A stretch of DNA of 5,136 nucleotides from Desulfuromonadaceae bacterium UBA5613 (GTDB lineage Bacteria > Desulfobacterota > Desulfuromonadia > Desulfuromonadales > UBA2197): NCBI GenBank assembly GCA_002424625.1, contig DIKR01000138.1, forward strand, positions 1 through 5,136, in the 5' to 3' direction. Positions 1-5,136 of the stretch are shown piece by piece; position 1 is the stretch's first letter; every line of letters starts with the position of its first letter. The translations under genes were made by a program, and so were the position numbers. Below the pieces are notes generated by a model. It did not search any database. It was not told the origin of the DNA and saw nothing but the letters and a program-made list of their open reading frames with translations.

Positions 1-150
1 ACGATCACCGACGTTAAAGGGGATGTGGTAACCGTTGAAATCGACAAGGGTAAAGGCGCGGCAGTCAAGGTCGGCGACAGCGTCGAGATGACCATCAAAG
101 GGCAGAAAAAAGCACCGAAGTCAGGCGCAGACATGCTGCAGGGCTGCTAA
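1..150 (+). CDS. extJ: C-terminal 49 residues of a small protein, candidate ExtJ (5' end outside window)
   Basis: The frame is open from base 1 and stops at TAA 148-150. The fragment is rich in Val, Lys, Asp and Gly. It has an alternating pattern (VTVEIDKG, then VKVGDSVEM) that looks like a small beta-barrel, OB/SH3-like fold, followed by a Lys/Pro-rich linker and a tail ending MLQGC, so the last residue is cysteine. There is no CXXCH heme motif. The ExtJ name rests mainly on position, directly upstream of the ExtKL cytochrome on the same strand. I recall ExtJ as a small protein of the selenite/tellurite (ext) cluster but cannot check the family match. The export signal, if any, would lie upstream of the window. 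Confidence that this is a real coding end is high; the ExtJ identity is moderate. Confidence 0.6.
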   Translation, partial: TITDVKGDVVTVEIDKGKGAAVKVGDSVEMTIKGQKKAPKSGADMLQGC

Positions 151-162
151 AGCCATGATGAG

Positions 163-192
163 GTAGAATCCCTGGTTCGCCGGGGACTCTAC
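163..192 (+). other. Intercistronic hairpin between candidate extJ and extKL
   Basis: An imperfect inverted repeat spans 30 bases. The arms are GTAGA-A-TCCC-T-GG (163-175) and CC-G-GGGA-C-TCTAC (180-192), closing on a TTCG loop (176-179). It has 11 Watson-Crick pairs, one G-U pair and one A/C mismatch. No T-run follows, so it is not a classical intrinsic terminator. It more likely stabilises or processes the mRNA, or is a weak attenuator between the two genes. It ends 16 bases before the Shine-Dalgarno of the next gene. The structure is seen in the sequence; the role is inference. Confidence 0.5.
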
Positions 193-208
193 TACTTACC
201 AGCCATTC

Positions 209-213
209 AGAGG
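209..213 (+). promoter_or_regulatory. Ribosome binding site of extKL
   Basis: AGAGG lies 6 bases before ATG 220. It supports this start, which also gives a complete signal peptide. Confidence 0.7.
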
Positions 214-219
214 TTAATA

Positions 220-1536
220 ATGACAACAAAGAAAATCAAAACGGTCTGGGTCTGGACCGCGATGATTGCCCTGGCTTTATCGATCCCCCTGACAGCCCTG
301 GCTGCAGGTATCGGCAAAGAAGGGCGCATCGTCAACAAAAAAGGTAAGGCCAATACTATCGCCGAGCTGGTGGCCATGTACGATTCCAGCTCCTGTATCG
401 AATGCCACCAGGAAATTCACGACGACTGGGCGCTGTCTGTCCATTCACGCTCCATCTATGGCACCGGCCGCACTGCCGCCACTTTCCGCACCTCTGTCGT
501 CAATGGGTTGCAGGAATGGGCTTTTTCCGGAGTCAAGGGCCCGAAAGATGTTCAGGTCGAGCATTTGATGGGATGTGCCAAGTGTCACCTGCCGCAATTG
601 GCTGATGCCAACGATTCAGTGGCCAAAGAGTTGATTGCTTCCATTTACAACTGGATGGATGCGGTTCGCGCCGGCAACGACAAGGTCCGGATCGTCGAGG
701 AAAACAAGCTCAAAAGCCTCAATATCAACTGTTTGGTCTGCCATAACCGCAATGCCATCACTCACAAATGGACCGACGGTTATCCGCAAAAAGGGGTCGT
801 TTACGGCAGCACGGACGGTGAGCATCCTTCAGACGCTTTTCCGACCATGAAAAAAAGCGCGATCATGGGGGAGTCGATCCTCTGTGGCCAGTGTCACGGC
901 CTTGGTCCTAACCTTGAACTGGACAATCCAACCCAGTGCGCCACCCTTTACGGCAGCTATCTGTGGTCGTATACCGCCGAAGGCGGCAGGGAAACCTGCC
1001 AGGAATGCCACATGCGCAAGAGCGGGCTCGGACACAACATGCAGAGCTACCGCGATCCCGGCCTGGCAGAGGCGGCTCTCGATTTCAAGGTACAAACCAG
1101 CGGTTTCCACTGGCGTGACGCCAGCAATATCCGCCCCTACGTAGCAGTCGATATCTCCATGACCAACAAAGCCGGTCATGTCATACCCGATGGCTGACCC
1201 ACCCCTAACCGACTGGTTCTGTCGGTAATTGCAAAAGACAAAAGTGGCAACGAAGTTTACAACCAGGAAAAGATCTACATGCCCATCCCCCAACAGTTCG
1301 CCCGTGGCGACCGGATGGGACGCGGCCCTTACGAAAAGAGCGGACTCATTTCCGAAACGAGTCTGCATCCAGGCAAGACCAAGAAAGAGCATTTCGAGAT
1401 TTTTTATCCGGAGGGACTGACCGATCTTGATGTCACCGTCAAGTTGTGGTACCTCCCCTATGGCACAATGGCTTCCGACCCTTTCCTGTGGCGTGAAGTC
1501 AATAAGAGTGTGAGCATCAGTAAGGAAGGGAAGTAA
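220..1536 (+). CDS. extKL: Pentaheme c-type cytochrome selenoprotein ExtKL, read through UGA as selenocysteine 326
   Basis: This is a 438-residue exported cytochrome if the TGA at 1195-1197 is read as selenocysteine. A Sec signal peptide (KK near the N-terminus, hydrophobic stretch at about residues 9-27, cleavage near ALA-AG) sends it to the periplasm. Five CXXCH motifs attach heme at C59, C119, C171, C222 and C260. A heme-free C-terminal domain (about 285-438) begins around the motif NKAGHVIPDG-U-PTPNR and runs on as beta-rich sequence with RGDRMGRGPYEKSGL and LWYLPYG. The frame downstream of the TGA is open for 112 sense codons and continues the same domain. Automated calling would stop at 325 residues and might call a second gene at ATG 1279, which has an SD-like AGGAAAAG at 1265. 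That product would have no signal peptide and would start mid-domain. From memory the family is known as the multiheme cytochrome (seleno)protein ExtKL of the ext cluster, which would explain separate extK and extL names. Its role is presumably electron transfer towards the outer membrane or metalloids; the substrate is unproven. A nonsense mutation is the alternative. Confidence 0.85.
1195..1197 (+). other. In-frame UGA, predicted selenocysteine codon (Sec326 of ExtKL)
   Basis: TGA interrupts the frame between IPDG and PTPNR, exactly inside what looks like the signature motif of the C-terminal domain. Sense coding continues on both sides without a frame change, and a SECIS-like hairpin starts 10 bases further on. 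A selenocysteine codon explains all three facts. Insertion needs SelA/SelB/SelC/SelD elsewhere in the genome, which this window cannot show. Confidence 0.85.
1208..1226 (+). promoter_or_regulatory. Bacterial SECIS-like hairpin for UGA 1195-1197
   Basis: Stem ACCGAC (1208-1213) pairs perfectly with GTCGGT (1221-1226), closing a 7-base loop TGGTTCT (1214-1220). The stem starts 10 bases after the UGA and the loop 16 bases after it. This fits the general bacterial SECIS pattern: a short upper stem close to the UGA and a G within the first two loop bases. The loop GGUUCU resembles the GGUCU loop of E. coli fdhF. No bulged U is evident in the stem, a departure from the fdhF model. Because the element is also coding (residues N330-V336), it is constrained at both levels. 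Confidence 0.7.
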
Positions 1537-1560
1537 TCTTCTCCTTCTCACCAAAAATGA

Positions 1561-1590
1561 AAGGCCGGCGGATTATCGCCGGCCTTTTTA
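1561..1590 (+). terminator. Rho-independent terminator after extKL
   Basis: A perfect 10-bp GC-rich stem (AAGGCCGGCG at 1561-1570 with CGCCGGCCTT at 1577-1586), a 6-base loop GATTAT and a run of five T's (1585-1589) form a textbook intrinsic terminator 24 bases after the extKL stop. An A-rich stretch precedes the stem. It should end the extJ-extKL transcript and separate it from the genes downstream. Confidence 0.92.
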
Positions 1591-1611
1591 GTCAATTCCT
1601 GCCGCCTGTTG

Positions 1612-1620
1612 TGCTAGAAT
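1612..1620 (+). promoter_or_regulatory. Possible extended -10 promoter for the downstream unit
   Basis: TGC-TAGAAT matches an extended -10 element (TGn plus 5 of 6 bases of TATAAT) and is followed by an AT-rich stretch. It lies 22 bases after the terminator and would give a short leader of about 25-30 bases before ATG 1654. No convincing -35 box stands 17 bases upstream, so sigma-70 use is tentative. I saw no sigma-54 GG-N10-GC element here. Confidence 0.4.
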
Positions 1621-1643
1621 AAAATTCCAAATCGAAGACCCGG

Positions 1644-1647
1644 GGAG
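1644..1647 (+). promoter_or_regulatory. Ribosome binding site of the small lipoprotein gene
   Basis: GGAG, within GGGGAG at 1642-1647, lies 6 bases before ATG 1654. It is a clear Shine-Dalgarno and the main reason to accept such a short gene. Confidence 0.65.
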
Positions 1648-1653
1648 TTGTCC

Positions 1654-1770
1654 ATGAGGGCCGTGATCATTCTGCTTTCCTGTGCCTGTATTCTGTCAGC
1701 CTGTAGCCGGTTGACGCTCTCTGATTCCGGAAAAACGTCTTCATCCCCACATGATTTACTTTACGGCTGA
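1654..1770 (+). CDS. Tiny lipoprotein, 38 residues, unrecognised
   Basis: The gene opens with ATG behind a good Shine-Dalgarno and ends at TGA 1768-1770. Residues 1-16 form a short signal peptide (MRAVIILL..., hydrophobic core) followed by a lipobox LSAC, so C17 would be lipidated. The mature part is only 22 residues, Ser-rich and without heme motifs. It is the first gene after the terminator and possible promoter, just upstream of the 12-heme cytochrome lipoprotein. Its function is unknown; I recognise no family. It may be a small membrane-tethered accessory factor, a leader whose translation feeds the next gene, or the 5' remnant of a longer lipoprotein gene. Its stop overlaps an in-frame upstream ATG (1751) of the next reading frame, so translational coupling is possible. 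Confidence 0.55.
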   Translation: MRAVIILLSCACILSACSRLTLSDSGKTSSSPHDLLYG

Positions 1771-1810
1771 GGTCCGGCACCCCGTGCGGATCGGTCGATC
1801 CCCTGAATTC

Positions 1811-3754
1811 ATGGAAAAGATACAAGTGACTCCTGCACAAACAACGCATTTTACTGGTGATTACCCAAAATGTCTTTCGGCCAAGGCCGGCAGGGTCGCA
1901 CTTGCTTTGCTGGTGATCTTTTTGCTGTTGACAGGTTGCGATAACGCTTCCTACCGCAGTCCCGACGCCACCTGCATCGGCTGTCATCAGGGTCTGGAGC
2001 CAGCGTCCAAATCCCATTCCGGTTGCGTCTCCTGTCACGGCGGTGATGGAACCTTGCAGGACAAGGATGCTTCTCACCGGAAGATGTACGGACCAAAGAA
2101 CCCTTCCGATCCCCGTCACTGGGAAAAGACTTGCGGCGCCTGCCATCAGCACCAGCTGGAGAGAATCCGTGCCAGCCTGATGTACACCAATACCGGCATG
2201 ATCAAGAATATCCAGCAGACCTGGGAAGGTGAAGACGGTGTCCTTTACGCCTCCCGCCCGGAGAAGACTTTCGACGATACCGGCAAACCCCTTCAACTGC
2301 GTGGAGTGACTGAGCTTGACAATCTGTCCGGGGAACTTTATCGCAAGTTCTGTGCTCTCTGCCATGTAGGCCTGGCTTCGTACGATGTCTGGAGCGGGAG
2401 TCACGGAGCGGGCTGTTCTGCTTGCCACTTCCCCACCAACGAGAACGCAACCTATCAAGGGGGCGATCCCACGGTCAAAGGAAAGTGGCCGCATTCGGCG
2501 AGTCACCAGATGGCAACTCTGCCGGATAACACTGTCTGCGTGCGTTGTCACAACCGCAGCGGCCGCATTGCCTTTTCCTACCAGGGACTCAATGATGGCA
2601 ACAATGCCATGGTGCCAACCCTAGACGGACAACCCGGACCAAGAATTGCCAGCGGGGCCAGGAACCTGACCTCCATCCCCCCGGATATCCATTTCAGTAA
2701 GGGGATGGATTGCATCGATTGTCACACCTCCCGCGACATCATGGGGGATGGCCATACTTACGAAAATCTTTACCTGCAGGTGGAGATCGCTTGCGAGGAC
2801 TGCCATGGCAGCGTTAGCGAGCGGCCGCGGCTGGAAGCAATTCTCCGCGAGAACGAGGATGCGCTGCGCGAAAGCCGCAGCTATGCAGAACCGACGCATC
2901 CCGGCATGCAAATGGTTTTGACGTCCAAGGGGCGCAAGTACTCCAATGTCTTTTGGGATGAAGCGCAGGAGAAGATCTTTGTGCGCGGCAAGCGCAGCGG
3001 CAAGCTGCACGAAAGCAAGGTCATCACCGGCACCCCGGAACACACCATTGTTGGCCACCAGCGCATGGAATGCTACGCCTGCCATTCGCGCACGGTCGTA
3101 CAATGCTACGGTTGCCACACCCGCTACGATCAAGGGAAGATGGGGATGGATTATATCAAGGGGTACCAGACCCCCGGAGCTTTCAGCGAATCTGAAGACT
3201 ACCGGACCCTTTACCCCTTCCCTCTGGCGCTGAATCAAAGGGGACGAATTTCAACGGTGACGCCAGGCTGCCAGACTTTTGTCACGGTCACCGACCCGGC
3301 CGGGGAGAAAATTTCCGACGGTTACGTCAGTCGCTTCAAGGGGAAAAACCAGCTCCGTTTTGCCCCCTTTTTCTCTCACAATACCGGTCCCAAAGCCATT
3401 GGTTGCGGCGAATGCCACGGCAACCCTGCCTTTCTCGGTTTCGGACAGCATGTGACGACAGCAGCAGACATCGAAGCAACGCTGCTTTGCGAGCGCTCGG
3501 GGATCCGGCCGCTCGATGGCTTCATGGTTATGGAGCAGGGGAAGGTGCGGTCTTTCTCGGCCATCACCCGCGATGAATCCCGTCCTCTCAATGCCGCGGA
3601 AATTCGTAAGGTTTGGCAAGCTAACCTTTGTCTTGGCTGTCATGCCGATCCAAAGGATCCCATCTATCAAAAGGAACTCGACTATGGTCAGCTGGAAAGC
3701 TGTCTGCGCCGTCCTGGGGCTGCTTCTGCTCCCCGCCCTGGCGCCGGCGGCTGA
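1811..3754 (+). CDS. 12-heme c-type cytochrome lipoprotein of the ext cluster
   Basis: This is a 647-residue multiheme cytochrome. A hydrophobic segment ending in the lipobox LLTGC (lipidated C43) predicts a membrane-anchored lipoprotein. Twelve CXXCH motifs follow at C55, C72, C108, C181, C202, C243, C301, C328, C421, C432, C532 and C607. Residues 329-420, 437-531 and 537-606 are long heme-poor stretches. The start is uncertain: ATG 1811 leaves 42 residues before the lipobox, ATG 1751 leaves 62, GTG 1826 leaves 37, and none has a strong Shine-Dalgarno. The last 23 residues overlap the next gene and are Pro/Gly/Ala-rich, so the real family may end earlier. It likely carries electrons between the periplasmic cytochrome encoded next and outer-membrane partners. 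From memory, the G. sulfurreducens cluster has a cytochrome lipoprotein called ExtS and a cytochrome called ExtM; I cannot decide the letter, so no symbol is given. Confidence 0.9.
   Translation: MEKIQVTPAQTTHFTGDYPKCLSAKAGRVALALLVIFLLLTGCDNASYRSPDATCIGCHQGLEPASKSHSGCVSCHGGDGTLQDKDASHRKMYGPKNPSDPRHWEKTCGACHQHQLERIRASLMYTNTGMIKNIQQTWEGEDGVLYASRPEKTFDDTGKPLQLRGVTELDNLSGELYRKFCALCHVGLASYDVWSGSHGAGCSACHFPTNENATYQGGDPTVKGKWPHSASHQMATLPDNTVCVRCHNRSGRIAFSYQGLNDGNNAMVPTLDGQPGPRIASGARNLTSIPPDIHFSKGMDCIDCHTSRDIMGDGHTYENLYLQVEIACEDCHGSVSERPRLEAILRENEDALRESRSYAEPTHPGMQMVLTSKGRKYSNVFWDEAQEKIFVRGKRSGKLHESKVITGTPEHTIVGHQRMECYACHSRTVVQCYGCHTRYDQGKMGMDYIKGYQTPGAFSESEDYRTLYPFPLALNQRGRISTVTPGCQTFVTVTDPAGEKISDGYVSRFKGKNQLRFAPFFSHNTGPKAIGCGECHGNPAFLGFGQHVTTAADIEATLLCERSGIRPLDGFMVMEQGKVRSFSAITRDESRPLNAAEIRKVWQANLCLGCHADPKDPIYQKELDYGQLESCLRRPGAASAPRPGAGG
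3671..3675 (+). promoter_or_regulatory. Ribosome binding site that fixes the start of the 10-heme cytochrome
   Basis: AAGGA lies 8 bases before ATG 3684, inside the upstream coding region. It favours 3684 over the far upstream in-frame ATGs (3516 onward), which would put 56 extra residues before a normal signal peptide. Confidence 0.7.
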
Positions 3755-4934
3755 GAACTGCACCGCCTGCCACAAGGTGGCGGTAAGCGGCGTCCATCAG
3801 CGTACGGCCTGTAGCGCCTGCCATGGCGACAGAGGGCAGCGTCTAGCCGACCCGGCGGCGGCGAGTAACGGTGCCGCCGGCTGCGTTGCTTGCCATGCTG
3901 GTCATAACGGCATATTTTTGCAGGGGATGACCACCCGCAGCGCAGAAAAAAACTTTGTTGCGCAGACGTTCAGCCGCGTTGATCCGGACTTCTTCGCCAA
4001 AAATTGCTCCTCCTGCCATGTCTCCTCTTGTACCGATTGTCATGGCGGCAACGGACACAAGTTGGCCCGCCCGGCACTGGAGAGTTGTCACCGCTGTCAT
4101 AAGGGGTACTTTATCGGTGCGGACTTCTTTGGCCGGGCTCCCCGCGAAGACAGTCTGCGCTATCAACGCGGGGATTTGATCGAGGGCGAAGCATACTTGA
4201 AGATGACCCCTGACGTGCACTTTGAGGCGGGCATGAGCTGCGGCGACTGCCACTCGATGACGAGTCTGGCCGCCGGCCGTAAAACCGCCAAAAGCTGTCG
4301 CGACTGCCACACCCCGGATCTGAAAATTCTCGAACACCGGATCGGCGCTCATCTCGAAAAGCTCGAATGTTATGCCTGCCACTCGGCCTGGGGGGCGCAG
4401 GAATACGGCACGTTCTATCTCCGCCTGGAGGAGAGCGCGTCAAAAGAAAACTTTCGGCTACGAGGGAATTCAGGAAGTGAATACCTGAAGAGCGCTTATC
4501 TCAAACGCCAGAATGCACCGCCTTTGGGTCTCAATAATGCGGGCCGGGTCAGCCCGATCCGCCCTCAGTTCATCACCTTTTATACCCACACCAGCAAGGA
4601 TCAATTGGTGGGGGAGGAAAACCAGCTCCTTGCCGCGCAATGGAAAGCTTTTTTCCCGCATACCATCCGCCGGGGAACCGTTCTTTGCCGGGAATGTCAT
4701 GAGTCGCCGCAGCGTTTTCTTCTGGAAAAACCCGAAGCGCGCATTTATCTTCCTGATGTGGATGGCTTGGCATTGCCATCTTTCTGGAATCGACAAGGGC
4801 AGCAGCTCGGCAATGGCCGTTTCTTCCCGGCAGAGCGTTTTGAATCGATGTCACGCCATCCAGCCTACCTGAAGGGTGCTGTTGAAAAATGGAACAACCT
4901 GATAAAGCGCGTCGAGGTTTCCTCGGGGGACTGA
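3684..4934 (+). CDS. 10-heme periplasmic c-type cytochrome of the ext cluster
   Basis: This is a 416-residue cytochrome with a clean Sec signal peptide (K5, hydrophobic residues 7-19, cleavage after APA at about 22). There is no lipobox, so it is probably soluble in the periplasm. Ten CXXCH motifs begin at C26, C43, C67, C108, C116, C135, C186, C205, C229 and C335. Nine fall in the first 233 residues, and C108/C116 are separated by only three residues. The C-terminal half is heme-poor apart from C335. It shares several landmarks with the upstream 12-heme protein: a PD-x-HF-x-x-GM-x-C-x-x-CH block, an ECYACHS block, and an FF-x-H segment before the isolated late heme. The two are probably divergent relatives. 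It overlaps the upstream gene by 71 bases and the Rieske gene by 46, so translation is likely coupled. It is the plausible electron acceptor of the Rieske/cytochrome b complex. It may be what is called ExtM; this is from memory and unchecked. Confidence 0.92.
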   Translation: MVSWKAVCAVLGLLLLPALAPAAENCTACHKVAVSGVHQRTACSACHGDRGQRLADPAAASNGAAGCVACHAGHNGIFLQGMTTRSAEKNFVAQTFSRVDPDFFAKNCSSCHVSSCTDCHGGNGHKLARPALESCHRCHKGYFIGADFFGRAPREDSLRYQRGDLIEGEAYLKMTPDVHFEAGMSCGDCHSMTSLAAGRKTAKSCRDCHTPDLKILEHRIGAHLEKLECYACHSAWGAQEYGTFYLRLEESASKENFRLRGNSGSEYLKSAYLKRQNAPPLGLNNAGRVSPIRPQFITFYTHTSKDQLVGEENQLLAAQWKAFFPHTIRRGTVLCRECHESPQRFLLEKPEARIYLPDVDGLALPSFWNRQGQQLGNGRFFPAERFESMSRHPAYLKGAVEKWNNLIKRVEVSSGD

Positions 4935-5136
4935 TCTTCCTTGCCCTGGGGTTACTGGCAATCTGGAAATTTTTCACTCCAAGACTCAAGGTGGAGAGTC
5001 CGCGCCTGCGAGTGGCAAAAAAGGAGATCCCCGTCCATGGCGCCCTGGTTTACAGTGAATCCCGCTGTGCATTGCTGCAAGAGGACGGAAAGATTTATGC
5101 TCTCAGCCTGGTCTGCACCCATCTGGGCTGTACGGT
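4889..5136 (+). CDS. Rieske [2Fe-2S] protein, N-terminal 82 residues (3' end outside window)
   Basis: The open frame starts at ATG 4889, 46 bases inside the preceding gene, with a GAAGGG at 4871-4876 as a somewhat distant Shine-Dalgarno. The N-terminus has a twin-arginine-like motif (ARRGFLGG, residues 7-14) and one hydrophobic segment (about 11-29), as in Tat-exported, membrane-anchored Rieske proteins. The Rieske fold begins around residue 42. The first cluster-binding box, CTHLGC (C76, H78; second Cys C81), is complete. It is the form seen in cytochrome bc1/b6f subunits, not in dioxygenases. The second box (CPCHG type) would lie beyond the window. It probably works with cytochrome b subunits encoded downstream to oxidise menaquinol and feed the multiheme cytochromes. 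In the ext cluster this would be the iron-sulfur subunit; the letter is not assigned here. Confidence 0.9.
   Translation, partial: MEQPDKARRGFLGGLIFLALGLLAIWKFFTPRLKVESPRLRVAKKEIPVHGALVYSESRCALLQEDGKIYALSLVCTHLGCT

Noticed and set aside
220..1197. Reading the cytochrome as a 325-residue protein or a pseudogene ended by a nonsense mutation
   Set aside because: The frame stays open for 112 codons past the TGA with coherent domain sequence, and a SECIS-like hairpin lies at the right distance. Selenocysteine explains more than a random stop would.
829..1554. 241-residue open frame on the - strand
   Set aside because: It lies opposite extKL, has no recognisable motif, no export signal and no good RBS. 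The + strand has heme motifs and a signal peptide.
1768..1770. TGA of the small lipoprotein as a second selenocysteine codon
   Set aside because: Readthrough gives only about a dozen codons before another TGA at 1804-1806, and I saw no obvious SECIS-like hairpin after it.
1667..2551. 294-residue open frame on the - strand
   Set aside because: It lies opposite the small lipoprotein and the 12-heme gene and shows no domain. It is a shadow of the codon pattern on the other strand.
3516..3683. Upstream extension of the 10-heme cytochrome to ATG 3516
   Set aside because: It would place 56 residues before a normal signal peptide, deep inside the upstream gene. ATG 3684 has its own AAGGA 8 bases ahead.
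3752..3754. TGA of the 12-heme gene as selenocysteine
   Set aside because: Sequence beyond it in this frame is the out-of-frame shadow of the 10-heme cytochrome and runs into a stop within about 25 codons.
1..5136. tRNA, rRNA, CRISPR arrays, insertion sequences or attachment sites
   Set aside because: No tandem repeats with spacers, transposase motifs, terminal inverted repeats or RNA-gene signatures were seen. The only clear inverted repeats are the hairpins listed.

Overview
The window looks like part of an ext-type multiheme cytochrome locus from a Geobacter/Desulfuromonas-like bacterium (Desulfuromonadota). This rests on three exported c-type cytochromes with 27 CXXCH heme motifs in total, a Rieske protein, and a layout that matches, from memory, the extHIJKLMNOPQS cluster of Geobacter sulfurreducens. 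That cluster is linked to outer-membrane electron conduits and to selenite/tellurite reduction. All recognisable genes are on the + strand. Genus and species cannot be fixed from this sequence.

Layout. Bases 1-150 are the 3' end of a small protein (candidate ExtJ). A 69-base gap with a stable hairpin follows. Bases 220-1536 encode a pentaheme cytochrome (ExtKL) whose frame is interrupted by a TGA at 1195-1197. The frame stays open for 112 more sense codons beyond it. The TGA lies inside the motif GHVIPDG-[TGA]-PTPNR and is followed by a bacterial SECIS-like hairpin at 1208-1226. I therefore annotate one selenoprotein with selenocysteine at residue 326, not a broken gene and not two genes. A strong intrinsic terminator at 1561-1590 closes this transcription unit.

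A second unit begins after the terminator, with a possible extended -10 promoter near 1612-1620. It holds a tiny lipoprotein gene (1654-1770), a 12-heme cytochrome lipoprotein (about 1811-3754), a 10-heme periplasmic cytochrome (3684-4934, overlapping by 71 bases) and the start of a Rieske iron-sulfur protein (from 4889, overlapping by 46 bases, cut by the window end).

Inferred function: the Rieske protein, probably with cytochrome b subunits encoded beyond the window, would take electrons from menaquinol. The 10- and 12-heme cytochromes would carry them across the periplasm. The ExtJ/ExtKL side, with a porin expected upstream, would hand them to or through the outer membrane. The selenocysteine in ExtKL makes a redox or metalloid-handling role attractive, but the sequence alone does not prove a substrate.
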